A stretch of DNA of 64,000 bases, taken from assembly GCA_003008705.1 (NCBI GenBank), contig PDUO01000117.1:9303-73302 (forward strand). Direction: 5' to 3'. The notes below the pieces were generated by a model. The model was given only the letters and a program-made list of their open reading frames with translations. It ran no database searches and was not told where the DNA came from. Position numbers and translations under genes: made by a program. Source of the DNA: Pezicula radicicola. Taxonomy: Eukaryota; Ascomycota; Leotiomycetes; Helotiales; Dermateaceae. Shown one piece after another: positions 13,254 to 25,848 of the stretch (position 1 is its first letter; the number at the start of each line of letters is the position of its first letter).

Positions 13254-15688
13254 ATGGAAGAGGACAAGAATCCCGATGCACTGCGCGACGCGCCTCCTTC
13301 CCCCGACGGCGTGTCTCCCATTAATGGCGAATCTGCGATTAATGCCCCTCCGCCAACTCAGTCGCAAGGCCCAGCTGATCCCTACACCAAAGCCGTCTAC
13401 GATGTGATCAACTCCGAGGTGAGATACATTGAGAGGATCAATCATCTCCGCTGCGCTAGGGCTAACAGATACCGCGCTAGATTGGTGTCTCGACGCTCCT
13501 CAACCGTCTCAAGCAGAGCATAGCATCAGCTAAGGTAAGTTTGAAAGGACCTTGCTCATCAATCACAGGCTAATCCTGGCGTTCGATAGGAGTTTGCTAC
13601 ATTCTTGAAGGAGCGCTCCAAATTGGAGGATGCGCACTCGGTTGGCCTCAAGAAGCACTGTAGGACGACGGTGGAGAGCATGCGGAAACCGGACCATAGA
13701 CAAGGAACCTTCCTCCATTCTTATGAGGAACTTACAGCCATCCACGAGCGCATGGCTGACAATGGTGCACAGTTCGCTGCATCGCTGCTACAGATGCACG
13801 AAGATCTGCTAGAAATGGCCTCAAACATTGAACGAAGCCGGAAGCACTGGAAGACCAACGGGCTGGCGGCAGAGCAGCGGGTGGTAGACATGGAAGCAGC
13901 CATGAGAAAATCCAAGGCAAAGTACGATTCATTGGCCGATGATTATGATAGAGCAAGAACTGGAGACAGGCAGTCTGGCAAAATATTCGGACTTAAGGGT
14001 CCTAAATCTGCAGCCCAGCATGAAGAAGATCTTCTGCGAAAGGTGCAGGGTGCAGATGCTGATTATTCAACAAAGGTGCAAAATGTACAAAGCCAACGGG
14101 CAGAGTTGCTATCAAAATCTAGGCCCGAAGCCGTTAGAGCTCTGCAGGACTTGATCAGAGAATGCGATTCAGCCTTGACTCTTCAGATGCAAAAATTTGG
14201 TAAGTGGTGGGCGATTTGTGGCATTCGAACCAAAATATGGACACAGCTGACTGATTTCGAAGCATCATTCAATGAGAAACTCCTCCTAAGCAATGGCCTT
14301 AATATCAGTCCTATGAAGGGAAGCGACCCTGCGAGTCAGCGACGCAGTCTTCGCGAAGCAGTCTTCGCCATTGACAACGACAAGGACCTCAGCAGTTACC
14401 TGACAGGCTTTGCCAACAAAGTTCCGCCTAAAATCTCTGATATCAAGTACGAACGTAATGCAGTTAGTTTAAAGGGTCCCAATTTCCCACTCGATTTTGC
14501 TGCGTGCTAACACGATCAGGTACTGAACCCTGCACAGCACACCGGCCCCCCACAGCGTCTTTCTGACCCATCTACATCCTTCAACTCACGCCAAGGCCCG
14601 CCACAATCTTTTGGCGTAGCTCAACCTCCCCAGCAACCCCAGCACCAGACCAATGTAAGCCAAGGCTTTAACCAAGCGCCTCCGCCTGCCGTACAGCCAC
14701 AGCAGCCGCATCAGCACGAGAGGAGTTTTAGCCAGGGGCAGCCACCTATGCAGCAATACAACAACGGTGGTTCAGTGCCTGGCCCTGTTGCCAAAGGGGC
14801 TCTAGGTGGTGGCCCAGCATATCACTCTAGTTCTATGAGTGCCAGTGGACCTCCTCAACTTTCCACCCTCCCGTTCCAAATGTCACAAACACCGCCCCCT
14901 TCAAACTTTCAGCAGCAGTCATCGAGCCAACCTCTATACCCACAACCACAGGTGGCATCAAGTGCCAGTCATTTATCCCCATTGAAGCCGGTGTTTGGAC
15001 TTAGCTTGCAGGATCTTTTTGAAAGAGATGGATCCGCAGTTCCCATGGTTGTTTATCAATGCATTCAGGCTGTAGACCTGTTTGGTTTAGAAGTTGAGGG
15101 AATCTACCGTTTGTCCGGTACATCGTCTCACATAACCAAAATCAAAGCCATGTTTGACAACGGTATGGTCTTCAATGCATTTTCAAATCTGGAAGCTGAC
15201 AGGACATAGATTCCTCCAAAGTCGACTTTCGAAACCCCGAAAATTTTATGCACGACGTTAACAGTGTGGCGGGCCTGCTTAAACAGTTTTTCCGGGACTT
15301 ACCTGATCCGCTTTTGACAAGCGAGCACTACACTGCGTTTATTGATGCCGCAAGTATGTGTATTATGTGATATCCAAATACCGAAACGACGCTGGGCTAA
15401 CATAATACAGAAACCGAAGATGATATAGTCAGACGGGACTCCCTCCACGCCATAATTAACAGCCTCCCAGACCCTAATTATGCTACTTTGCGTGCACTTA
15501 CCTTACACTTGAACCGTGTCCAAGAAAGCTCCTCCGCCAATCGCATGAGCGCAAGCAACTTGGCTATTGTGTTTGGCCCTACCTTAATGGGCGCCAACAC
15601 GGGGCCTAACATCAGCGATGCCGGTTGGCAGGTCCAGGTCATCAATACAATACTTAACAACACCTACCAGATTTTTGACGATGATTGA
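13254..15688 (+). CDS. RGD1: F-BAR/RhoGAP protein, RGD1-like
   Basis: Rho GTPase-activating protein that binds membranes through an F-BAR domain; the yeast relative Rgd1 acts on Rho3/Rho4 in polarity and cell-wall signalling. Seven exons fit: 13254-13418, 13481-13534, 13590-14199, 14263-14462, 14520-15162, 15210-15353 and 15411-15688, giving 697 aa. The F-BAR helical region spans about residues 40-340. A Gln/Pro-rich linker runs to about 500. The RhoGAP domain covers about 502-690, with the arginine finger in GIYRLSG (about residue 540) and the closing block [10 protein letters not shown]. All splice phases join cleanly, and the ATG is the first in the open frame. It is the first intact gene next to the AT-rich block. 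A RhoGAP gene also flanks MAT in some dothideomycetes, but here it lies about 34 kb away, so that link is weak. Confidence 0.9.
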
Positions 15689-16315
15689 AACCGGGGCAAT
15701 TTTTGAAAGGATTATAACTTCTTGCTGCATGGTCTAATTGTAGGATTTGTAGAATATTACAGGCGAAAGGAGAGCGAATACCATTCAAATACAATTAGGA
15801 ACCTAGCACCATGGTCCCGTCTCATGCTGGAATCCGTGGCGCATACTAGGAGTAGATACTGGAAAGGTGGTAGGATTAGAAACAGCATTGTCAGCATCAA
15901 GATGCATAGGCTGACCGAAGGGAGAGGACACGAGATGTGGACTAGCCGAATAATCTTCAGTTGGATGGAAGGGGAACAAATTGACGATCCAAGTTGTCTG
16001 TCTACCACTACAATACTCTCTTTAACAAGGCTTCTTCTGTCTGGTGGCTCAGAGAAGGCGAACCATCACACGAAGATACGGACACACTCCTAACTCTCAA
16101 GCAATTCACGTTATCATGGCTATTGCCTGGTATATTTCGTTGTACATGCCAATCATCTAAAACCCATCATCCGTATTCACAAGTGCCGTCTAAAGTATCC
16201 CAGCCTATGCGCCAACAATGACATCCAAGTTTCCATCATATTTTCTTAGTCCCACAAAACGCCTCCAAAGTACATAGCTGCCTGGCTAAAAGATACAAGG
16301 TTCCTTAATCATTGT
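15689..16315. other. Convergent 3' intergenic region (RGD1/MED12)
   Basis: About 630 bp between two convergent stop codons. Open frames here (15,722-16,221) look random in composition. It should hold the 3' UTRs of both genes. Confidence 0.5.
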
Positions 16316-19300
16316 CTAGCTCTTTCGAGCTCCAAAAAGCGTCAAGCTCAGACTTGTATCATTGAGATATGATTTGGGACCTGACTCTGGATCAACGCCA
16401 AGCATCTCCCATCGACGAAGTGGAAAAGGGACAAGTTTCTCTCTATCCATTGTTCTGGCCTCTGCTACACCTAAAGTCGACGAGAGGCCAGCTTTATCTT
16501 TCTGACTTAAAATTAACCAATCTGACGGATTTCCAGAATAGCTAAAGAGATAGCGAAGTCGAGGATTCGATATTGAGTCCTTCAGGCTTCGAATGCAATA
16601 ATGTCGTAAATCGTCAGGCAAGGAGTCCACTAAAATTAGTGTAAAGTCGAATGTCTGCTCGATGAGTCCGTTGATAGTCTCAAGGCTGATATCGAGGGCA
16701 CCCAATTCAAGTAGTAGAGCAGCAAGTGCAAGCAGCGCTTTGACTCGAAGCTCGTTTCCTGCCTTTGAAGGCTCGAAGGCCGACGCGTGGTAAGCGGAGA
16801 ACGAAACCAGGAGAGGAAGCCATTGCGTCACGACTTCTTGTCTTAAAACGAAGTACTGAGAATGGGAAAGAAGAAGCCATGTGTTTTGCAGCGTCCCAAC
16901 AATCTCTGCAGGGAGGGCCGACGGATTGGTGCCTGTGTAGGGACCATTGTATGCTGTGGCATCAATTATGTACAAGAGATTCTTTGCCTGTGTAATTTGG
17001 TCCTTGCTCTTGGCCAAGTCATATGTCGCAGCCGACTTCAAAGAGGGAAAGGAGGCAAGGAATTGTAGTTGTGCCTTCGAGCGGAGGTGTTGCGCAATGG
17101 GAACGTCCATGAGGGGAACAATGCTAGCCCAAGTGGTACTCCCCCCTGAAACAGCTGCTTCAATAGCATTCTGGAAAGCCTCTAGACGAGTGGCAGCGGT
17201 GCGATCGATGTCTGGAGACCTCTTTGAGCTGAACATGGACGCTAGCTTCAGCCTGCAGAAAGGCAACGTTAGATCGTTGGCTAAGCCCAGTACTATTTCC
17301 GTCCGGACTCCTTCAAATTTGTGCTTTTCTAGACCAGGCACGAGTAGTCCGTCAACGAGAGATTCGATAGCCCCAAGGACCTTGTGGTTGCCGCTATTGC
17401 ACAGAGGTAAAACTAAAATTTGACTTGTTGATTCGGTGTCGACTACTACAAGTCTTTGTACCGCTTGCCGTGCCTCAAGAGTCTCTAGAATATCCAATAC
17501 TCCAATTGCTTCGTCAGAAGTGTCCGATGAAGATGAATGCTCGATAGCTCGACGTATCAGAGACAGAATCTCTGTGGGATGATCTTTTTGCAAGTGTGTC
17601 TGCCTGATTCTGAAACGATAGGCTTCTTCAGTGGTCATCAATCCTGGAATATTTGAAGGAAGTATGGCAAGTGATAGTGCTTCTCGTGAATTGCGTAAAA
17701 CGATATTATTCTCCAGGTCCAGTTCCAGAGCTCCGTTCTTCGGTACCATATTGACTGAGGTATTGCTCAGATCCAGACATCCAAAGCTAATTAGAGGAGC
17801 AAATACTTCGGTCATGCTGGGACGGATGCTCATTTGTTGGAAATGGTGTACCCATGCTGTCATGAGAGTATCAAAATGAAGTGCATCGAAGGTTTTTAGC
17901 CTAGTTAGGAGTAGTCCGCAGCTTCGCTGCTGCTCCATTGACTTCCCCCAAGAAGCTTCTAGGCGACTTATGATTCGCTGGAACAAACGCTCCAGTGTAG
18001 CTTTATCCATGCTGTTGCCACTGGCTAAGACTTTTTCAATCTCGTCGGTAAAGTCGGCTTCTTCAACTTGAAGCACTCCAGCCATGTGGTCCGATACTGG
18101 AGAGCATGCGTCCGCAGCAGTTTTCCTATCGCTCCGTGCAAGTTCTTGCGCGAGCTGTTCAGCGATGGCCTTTTGCTCTGGCATTCTTCCAGCAAGACTT
18201 GCGAGTGAGGCCAAAAACACTCTTGGAAGAGAGTCATGGTCTTCAAAGACCGATCGGAGCCGTGTAAGTAATATCTCGAAGAGCCCTTTCAGCGCACCCA
18301 CTGCTGCAAGGCACTCTAGATGTAGGTTGAGGCTGTCCGCAATAGAGGAGAGAACATCGGCATCATTAGAGCTTGTGGCAATCCTTAGAACATCGGCAAG
18401 CATAGAAAAGTCACCCATCAGCTCCAAATAATGCCGTACTGTGCTCAGCTCGGATGCCGTGATTGGAGAGATCTCACTCTTGCCCGGCGAGGAACTCCAG
18501 CCATCTATTCTTGGTACTGTGGACTTGAGGACCTGATGCGCAACTTTCTCCCTGAGCCATAGCCCAATCTCAGACCTGCACGTCCGACTCAATTTGGGTA
18601 AATGATCCTCAAAGTGGTCCACACTATAAGCACACCAGACCTCTGCTTCGGAATTCATATTTGTTTGCATCCCCGGCAGCGCCTTATCAATCAAGCACAT
18701 GCATGCCTTGGTCCGTTCATCTTCGTCATCAACATCAAAACCAGCCCGGTGGAGCAGGGTGCTGCGTAAGCTTATGATTCCCTCAGTGATGTTATGGGTA
18801 GGTAACTCAGCGAGCAGGCGTGTGGCAAGAGGGCCGTCTTCCATTACCTCTGTTGCATCGTACAGACCACCCCGGGCAATTAACCACTGAAGATAAGCTG
18901 GAGTAGAGAAGTGTTCTGAACGAGCAAGCTCGGATATGAGATGATACACAGAAGATCTACAGCGACCTGTTTCACAAGCTGTCGATTCGAGAAAGCTAAG
19001 GATGGCCTCGGTCACCGCAGCCCCATTTCTACTCCAGGAACGAATAATCCGGGTGCCAACAAATATCTTTGCGAAGCCAGGTCGATGAGAGGATGTAGAC
19101 CATTCCAAGACCATACAAATGAGCATTTCCTTCTTATCAGAAAGATGCCAGTATTGCGTAGACATTTCATTGGTGTACGGCTTTGAAAATAGCATATCCA
19201 ACTGCTGGATAAGTTGCTGACGAGGGCTGAGCTGCTTTTCTGTTCCTGGCGCAGTAAGACGCCCATTCCGTGTATCAATCATCGTGAAGGCCAGTAGAAG

Positions 19301-20981
19301 TGTTTGATCATTTGAGTCAAGATTGGACTGCAAAACATTCCGATGTTTCGCCCATACCATTGGAGAGACAAAGCTTTCAGGGTTTGAAATCATCAACCCC
19401 CGTAGTAATATCCTCAGTCGGTCTAGAAGAGGGCCCATGATATCACGATCTTCATGTACCACAGTCTGAGAAGTGTGGTCAGCATACCAATCTTACGGTT
19501 AAGAAAAAGGTTCAAGCATACATCCGTAAAGTGACCAAGTATTGCAGCTGATAGACGACGCCCGTATTTCCGATATTTGAGTAAATCTTTCCAATAGATT
19601 TGCGTGATAAGCAGCCACACGGGAAGCTTTGCTTGGAGACTGTTCTCTAGACTCGAAACGAGCCAGTCCATGAAATGTTCGCGGTCTAGTAAATGCTCTG
19701 CGTGAAAGTGCGTCGATAAACGAATGCTGTAAGGCAAGTTAACAGAGAATTCAGCTTGAGAGTAAGGTTGTACTCACGCGTAATTAATCCTATTCTTGAA
19801 GCCCTTTTCTCCACAGGATCCTATGATGCTTTCCACAAATTGCTCTACATTTACTGTAAAGTCGCGGATCCATTTTGCTTCCCCACCCATGGCGAATGTA
19901 CCACTTACACCTTTTCTCCTGAACGATCTGAGTTCGTTTGCTCCAACACATTTTGCAAGCCAGACAGTTCTTTCAATTGGAATATTTTTGCTTAAAGCCT
20001 GATCTAGTAATATCTTACCCCTGACTCCGTGTGGGATAGACCGGCTGAGTCGTCGTAAAGAGATCGTTGGATTTGCCAGATCCTTGAGCCACACCTCTCT
20101 TTTCGTATCGGTTACTGTAACTCGCGGTGGAGGTTTAAATGATGAGTTAGATGTAATTTGGCCATGGGCTCTCCGTTGAGCAAGGACGCCCGTAAAGAGA
20201 GATGATAATGTTTGGAGGCCAGTTTTGTGTTTAAGGGCAGGAAATATTGATGCTCTTGCTGTTCCCGTCTCATTCTGGGTCATCTGAGTCTTGTCGAAGA
20301 AACCCTGACGAATAACCGTCTCGGAAAACTGGTCCTCGGGGTGGTTTCCAGTCCAGGGGAAAAAATCGGCATGGCCTGCGTAGCGTTAAAACGTGTTACT
20401 AGTTAAAAGGGAAAGTCATGCCTACCATTGGGAGTATAACGAGGGGCTGCCGCCGGCACTTCTAAGCTGTACGGCTTCGGACGACCATCTTTCTTGGGGG
20501 TATTCCCTGGCGCAACTCGAGGTTTATCATCCCGATTAGGCGGCGAGTGCTGCCCTGGCCGGACTGGCATAGGCATTGGTCGTAATGGTAGTACTTCACT
20601 TGGACCTTGTTGGACTGCGCCAGAGCTGAGACCGTCCGGAAGCTCGCTGTGAAGTTGCGGACGGCCACGCAGAGGTACAGATGGTTTCCATAGCGAAGGT
20701 GCATCTAGTATTGGTTTCGGCGACTCAGCGTGAGCAGAATTCCTCGAGTCTTTTGTGATTTCCAGCTTCAGGCGCGAGCCGCCAATTCTCGGTGCGCCTC
20801 CATATCTTCCTGGCGCAGCATCGGAGCCCTCAAAGGTCAAATCCACAAAACTCTCATTGTTCCTGCGAGTCGGGGACGATGAAGGGAATTGCTGGGATAG
20901 GGTACGATGTTGCGAGGGCCTCTGGAGTACGTTGTTGCCAGAGAGGCTTCTCTGAGCCGGAGCCGAAGGGCGAGATGTCAT
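16316..20981 (-). CDS. MED12: Mediator complex subunit 12 (SRB8)
   Basis: Subunit of the CDK8 kinase module of Mediator, a nuclear regulator of RNA polymerase II transcription. Four exons on the minus strand fit: 20981-20426, 20375-19778, 19726-19522 and 19465-16316, giving 1,502 aa with all phases consistent. The N-terminus is disordered, Ser/Pro-rich and starts MTSRPSAPAQ, like other fungal SRB8 proteins. The Med12 domain follows at about residues 270-340 with KREVWLKDL and the diagnostic LAKCVGANEL. The remaining 1,050 residues are a helical repeat-like body in one large exon. Length is normal for filamentous fungi. The upstream divergent neighbour is the small Asterix-like gene about 1.2 kb away. 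Confidence 0.9.
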
Positions 20982-22219
20982 ATCGACTCCATTCCGAGGC
21001 GGCTGGAGTAAGGCTAAGGTAGTGATTGATAGGTATGTGCGCGACAGTCGATGCGGAGGATTGTGTTGGACAGTTGGTGTACGAAGGAAAGGAAGTCAGG
21101 AAGGCAATGGGAAGAACGTGGTTGTGATCGTTGATCAAATAATGAATGGGTCGAAGAGAGTGGTGTAGTAGTACGAGGTTCAGGTCGGAACTGGGGCAAG
21201 CGGTGCGCCGCCCAGAAGAGCGAAACTACGGTACCGTAGTGGTGGATAAGATACAGTGGAAGACAGACACACGGCCTTTATTAGACGGGAGACAGGGTAC
21301 CACTCTGGAGCGTTTGCGAAGCCTAAGGAAGCTGGGAGGCATTTGTATGTATAGTACTGCACTAATTAGGTAGGTATATAGGCAGGTATCAAGTTGAACA
21401 GTAATCTCACAAGTGACTGAGAAATAAAGAGCAACGTTCGGATTCTCTGTAGAAGTATTCTCCAAGTACTGTATTCTCTAGGTGGTAGGGACTTCGTACA
21501 GATCACGAATCGCTCGCTCCTTTTAGAAGGCTACCTTCCTTAGGTATCGTATCTTGATATTACCCCTGCCAGGCGAGTGATTCTGATGTGTCTCTCTTCT
21601 CTTTTCAGCAGGTGCAGTGGTTTTTTTTTTTTTTTGGATAACAGACCAGAAGAGACCTTGCTGACTGACACCTGCGCCGTACGGTCCGACTAGTGTAGGC
21701 ACTTGCAGTCTTGCATGCTCCTTCGTTCTTCTCAATTTAGCCGCGCCCGCCTGAAGCAAAATTGCTATAAGTAGTAGACGGCACGACGGAAGACTACGTA
21801 GTACCAATACCATTGGTGATTGGGTTGGCTGAGTTGTAGCTTTGGCTGGAAGCAGTCTGAGTCTCTGGCTCCTTCCTATCCTCCCCCTCTTGTGCCACTA
21901 AATTCGCCCAACATGGGTGGGTCACTTAGGTTGTGACTTGAGCTGGGAAGAAATGATACGTAGTAGTAGGATTTGGTGTTTTCAGTGATGCGACTGTGAG
22001 ACATACTGTACCTTGGGTGGCAGTGGTACAATGTTAATTTCAACGATGCTTAGTAATAAATAAAGCCCAAGCTTACACTAGACTAGTTATCCACCAATAT
22101 CCGCTTCCGTAACTCGTACGTAGTAGGGTAATTACTTCCTACTAGATAACTTCCTTTCAAGTGTCCTATCCGTACAATTTCTCCGACGCAACACCTCTGA
22201 CACCACTCCGACCTTTCCA
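20982..22219. promoter_or_regulatory. Divergent intergenic region MED12/Asterix-like
   Basis: About 1.2 kb between divergent start codons, expected to hold both promoters. A 15-nt T tract lies at 21621-21635. No gene is supported: open frames at 21,014-21,813 lack domain features. Confidence 0.5.
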
Positions 22220-22793
22220 ATGTCGTCGTCAAGGAAAGATATGCGGAGGGCAGACCTTGGTAGGAACACCAGCGCGCACTCCATTGCAGTTGTCCCCAGA
22301 CTAACCTCCCAAGTTATCCCATATCAGACTCCAGCTGCGAAGAAGGAGGAGTCTAGTGTTTCTTCTACGATGGGAAGCACGCTACCCATGGCTGCTATGT
22401 TCACACGAAACAAGTTCATTGGCTGGTAATTGGGTTTGCTTTCCGTAATCACAGCAGGGTCTGAACATATGTTGTGTATAGGGCATCTGTTGTATTTGCG
22501 ATACAGACTTGGCTGGGCGAGAGTCCGGAGTCGAAGAAGACAGCCAGTCAACCAGCAATATTCTCCGTGGCAATGTCTTGTAAGTGATGGCGTGCTCTTT
22601 CGACCAGGGTAACATAAGCTAATTGGATTTCAACAGTCCTTGCTCTTGTCGTCGTAAGTGAATCCGATTCCACTCGATAACTCTTGCTAAGCTAGCATGC
22701 AACAACAAGACTTACCTCCCAATGTTCTTGCCACCACCAGCGACTCGAGGAGGCACGGGTACAGAGGCACCCGCCGCTGCACCACCATCATAG
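22220..22793 (+). CDS. Asterix/WDR83OS-like ER membrane protein
   Basis: Small membrane protein of the Asterix family, a component of the ER PAT chaperone complex that helps insert multi-pass membrane proteins (family knowledge). Five exons are needed: 22220-22259, 22314-22425, 22482-22579, 22637-22653 and 22710-22793, giving 116 aa. The N-terminus MSSSRKDMRR and IPYQTP, then STLPMAAMFTRNKFIGWA, a first hydrophobic segment (SVVFAIQTWL), the charged loop GESPESKK and a second hydrophobic segment (MSFLALVVTYLPMFLPPP) match fungal members. The tail is Ala/Pro-rich. The fourth exon is only 17 nt, so simple ORF scans miss the gene. All phases join and each intron has canonical GT-AG ends. Confidence 0.85.
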
Positions 22794-23436
22794 GAGGAAG
22801 GGTCTACGGTATTCATGTATTATTGATGGCGTTCGAGGACCATGTATTATAATACGGGGGCGAAGATATGCGCTCGGGTTGATTTGGCATTGGAGTAACA
22901 ATGCATCCCAAGAATTGTTGTTGTTCAATCGAATACGAAAGACTAGGCTGCCTGGGAACTCCAAGTACCAATGGAAAGCACAAGACTGACTAACGCAGCT
23001 TGTGGTCTTTGTGGACGAATGGCAAAGACTCGAGCACAAAATATTGCTTCATTATTGAACCTAAAGCCTTGATGCTAGATCATTCAAAGAAGTGGTGGCA
23101 AAAGTGTATTCCAAAATGAACCTCAGTTTTAGGACCTAAGGCTACCTAGGTCCTGCGTGAATCACACCTCAGTGAATCACAGTAAATCAACTCGTGAGTC
23201 CCAAAATCGCATCACGTGTGGAGAAGAACTAGTTTTTAGCGTGGTTCCTCACCCCTCGTTCGTTCCAGCACCTTCACCACGACTCTACTTATCCTACCTA
23301 TCCATCAACAACACATACCACAAGCACATCTCCACTCTATTCCCTCGCATTCTAAGATCTTCGCACGCGATACTATCGCCTAATCCTCTTGACAACACCA
23401 CAACACCTGCCCCAGGAAGCCAGAACACTCGAGTTT
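22794..23436. promoter_or_regulatory. Intergenic region upstream of SUI1
   Basis: About 640 bp between tandem genes. A CACGTG E-box is present at about 23,213-23,218. A CT- and CA-rich stretch from about 23,260 to 23,430 resembles a translation-factor 5' leader. No gene is supported. Confidence 0.45.
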
Positions 23437-24173
23437 ATGACTTCAATGTAAGTTGAATCTCCCGCCGTTCTGCGATTACTCCTCTTGGTGTATCTGCTGA
23501 CAGTACTCTCCTCGAAGTGAAAACCTCAAGACCTTCGTGCGTTCTATGCTACCTTTACTTACTCGCAAACCTGCAACTGGTCCCTCGTTGCCACCTCAGC
23601 CTTATCGTCGCACCGAACACAGCTAACAGTCCCTCGTCAAACAGGACCCCTTCGCGGAGGCCGACGAAGATACAGGAGAGACTAAGCAATCGCAGAACTA
23701 CATACACATTCGTATTCAACGTGAGTAGTTATTCCCGACACTTTTGACTCGCGGAGCAACACACTGCCCCGCATCTGACGGCACCACTGCGATAAGCGTA
23801 CTAACTGGATTCATCCCAGAGCGCAATGGTCGTAAGACTTTGACAACTGTTCAAGGTCTTCCAAAAAAGTTTGACCAGAAGAAGATTCTCAAGGTCATCA
23901 AGAAGAAGTTCGGTAAGATCGATCTGCTATCCATTCGCTTTCTTCGCTGACCCTTCCTGCAGCTTGCAATGGCACCATCGTCGTTGACACCGAGATGGGA
24001 GAGGTGATCCAACTTCAGGGTGATCAGCGCAAGGATGTGCAAGAATTTCTCACAGACAAGAAAGAGGGTCTGGAGCTTGATGCCAAGACCATCAAGGTAA
24101 GCCCAATTACAAGAGTCTCTGCCTTCCCACATCTACTAACACAAGTTCTAATACACAGGTCCACGGTTTCTAA
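23437..24173 (+). CDS. SUI1: Translation initiation factor eIF1 (SUI1)
   Basis: eIF1 binds the 40S subunit and enforces start-codon fidelity during scanning. Six exons fit: 23437-23447, 23518-23536, 23645-23720, 23820-23912, 23963-24096 and 24159-24173, giving 115 aa, the usual length. The spliced N-terminus reads MTSIENLKTFDPFAEADED; the body has NYIHIRIQQRNGRKTLTTVQG and KKFACNGT, and the C-terminus is KVHGF. Exons of 11, 19 and 15 nt make the gene invisible to single-frame scans. The start was chosen because only the ATG at 23437 joins the second exon in the frame giving IENLKTF. Confidence 0.92.
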
Positions 24174-24766
24174 GCCCATCGAATCCACCCCGCCAGCCTC
24201 CAAAGGGGAGCTTCGATAGGAGTCAAGGCCAACATTATTTCAACTTCTTGCCCTCGTCTCCTTCATAGTGGCTGGGTCGACTGATCCTTTATGGTACGGT
24301 TCGATATGGGGCGTTCGATGATACCCGCGTTCTGCAAACGCAAATAAATGGCATGGCCTAGATGGGAAGATTTTACTTTTACAGGACAATGGATTTTGCT
24401 TTCGCATGGATTTCAGTCATTTGTATTACTCGTGGCAAAGGTTCATGTCCCGATTTTCCTCGGACAGCACTAGCATAGCAACACCTGGCAACTCAATACG
24501 AGATTCGATATAACATCTTTTAGAAGTCTACATTTGTGGTGGTGAGTATCGTGTGAGACCTGTAGTTCGCACTTACCATGAGAGAGAGCTTTATTCCAAT
24601 TGGTGGTTGAGAGGGCTTAGAACTTGGTATCGTTCACACGTTCTGGTCTTTTATGACAGGCGTATTTGTTTTAGTCACTGGGATAAACTGTTAGGTAAAG
24701 CACTCAATGCGCATTTAACTGAGTTTCCAGCATAAGATTGCACGCCAGCTACGGTGGAAATTTTGA
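24174..24766. other. Convergent 3' intergenic region (SUI1/EOS1)
   Basis: About 590 bp between convergent stop codons; 3' UTR sequence. I see no gene or structured RNA. Confidence 0.45.
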
Positions 24767-25848
24767 CTATAGTTCCCTGCTAACCATTCCCATCATCTCT
24801 ATACCGATTTTCATATATTTCCAGCACCAGCGCGCGATTATGAACAGTGGCACAGGAGGGTCATTTTCCCTCGTTAAGTGTAGCTGGAAAAGCAAGCTGG
24901 CCATGCTAATGAAGCTGGCGATGGAGAAAACCGATATGGATAGTGAAGTTTCTTTAAGGATGGCAAGCCGAGGATGTGTGAGATGGTAGAGAAAGGTTAA
25001 AGTCTGAGCTCTTGAATTAGCTTTTGCGCACTCAACTTTGCCAGCCTACTCACTGCAGCTATACTTATCCAGGCCGGTAACAACAGGCGTGGATCTTCGG
25101 AGCCACCTGAGAGGTAGAGCACCCAAGATGTTATGTAGGCATTGACGGAATTTGTGGTAAGAAGGCGAACAAGCGTTGCTGATATGGATTTAGTTCTTGA
25201 GCTTCAAAACCATCAGAAGGATTCTGCTTCTACCTTGCGGGGTATAATTCAAAAGCCTGCTTTGCGTAAGCAATGGTGAAAGGTCATAACAGCTAGGTAG
25301 AGACTTACCAACGAGACATGAGACAATCTGTGAAAAAGAAGGAGAGATAAGCAGATGCGCAGCACTTTGCCTATATATCAGCTTTTGACGACGATGTATT
25401 TGCCTCTCCAAAGCTAGCAGATCCACAACATACCCAGACAACAGCCAGGAAGACCTCGGTGACCCTGAACCTCCTCTCTACACTCCACGGCTGGCCTGCC
25501 GCATCTTCATCGAGCAACAATTCTCCCATGAAAGTGAGGGCGCATCGTAGACCCCACCATGCTGCTGGCGCCGTACTAAGGGCGCGACACAGCAGCAGCG
25601 GAAGATGCCAGCGTTTGTCGACACCCAGCAGGACTGCCACGCGTGGATGCAAGACGGAGTTCTCCTCTGACCGGTCGGACGTGCTATCGTCGGACTCTGG
25701 AGTCGGGCTGTACGAGGGAGGTGCCTCGGTTGTGGGCAGAATGATTGGGGTCCGGTTGTGAGTGTGGGTGTGGGTGTTGGTGTTGGTGTTTCGAAAGCTC
25801 AAGGACGAGGGGGTCAGAGAAGCCAGCAGGAATATTATTTTACGGCAT
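24767..25848 (-). CDS. EOS1: N-glycosylation protein EOS1
   Basis: Multi-pass ER membrane protein; yeast Eos1 is needed for normal N-glycosylation and oxidative-stress tolerance. Proposed exons on the minus strand: 25848-25844, 25797-25434, 25364-25309, 25256-25234, 25178-25054 and 25003-24767, giving 269 aa. Conserved blocks are LLGVDKRWHLPLLLCRAL, RRFRVTEVFLAVVW, SAYLSFFFTDCLMSRW, RLLTTNSVNAYITSWVLY and ISVFSIASFISMASLL, most of them hydrophobic. The N-terminal part is His/Thr/Pro-rich and low complexity. The 5' end is the weak point: the frame holding the first block has no in-frame ATG, so a 5-nt first exon (ATGCC) is inferred. A different upstream exon is possible. A 23-nt exon lies in the middle. 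Confidence 0.8.

Noticed and set aside
16765..19278. Several plus-strand frames of 60-158 codons
   Set aside because: They lie opposite the MED12 coding exons and are shadows of that frame.
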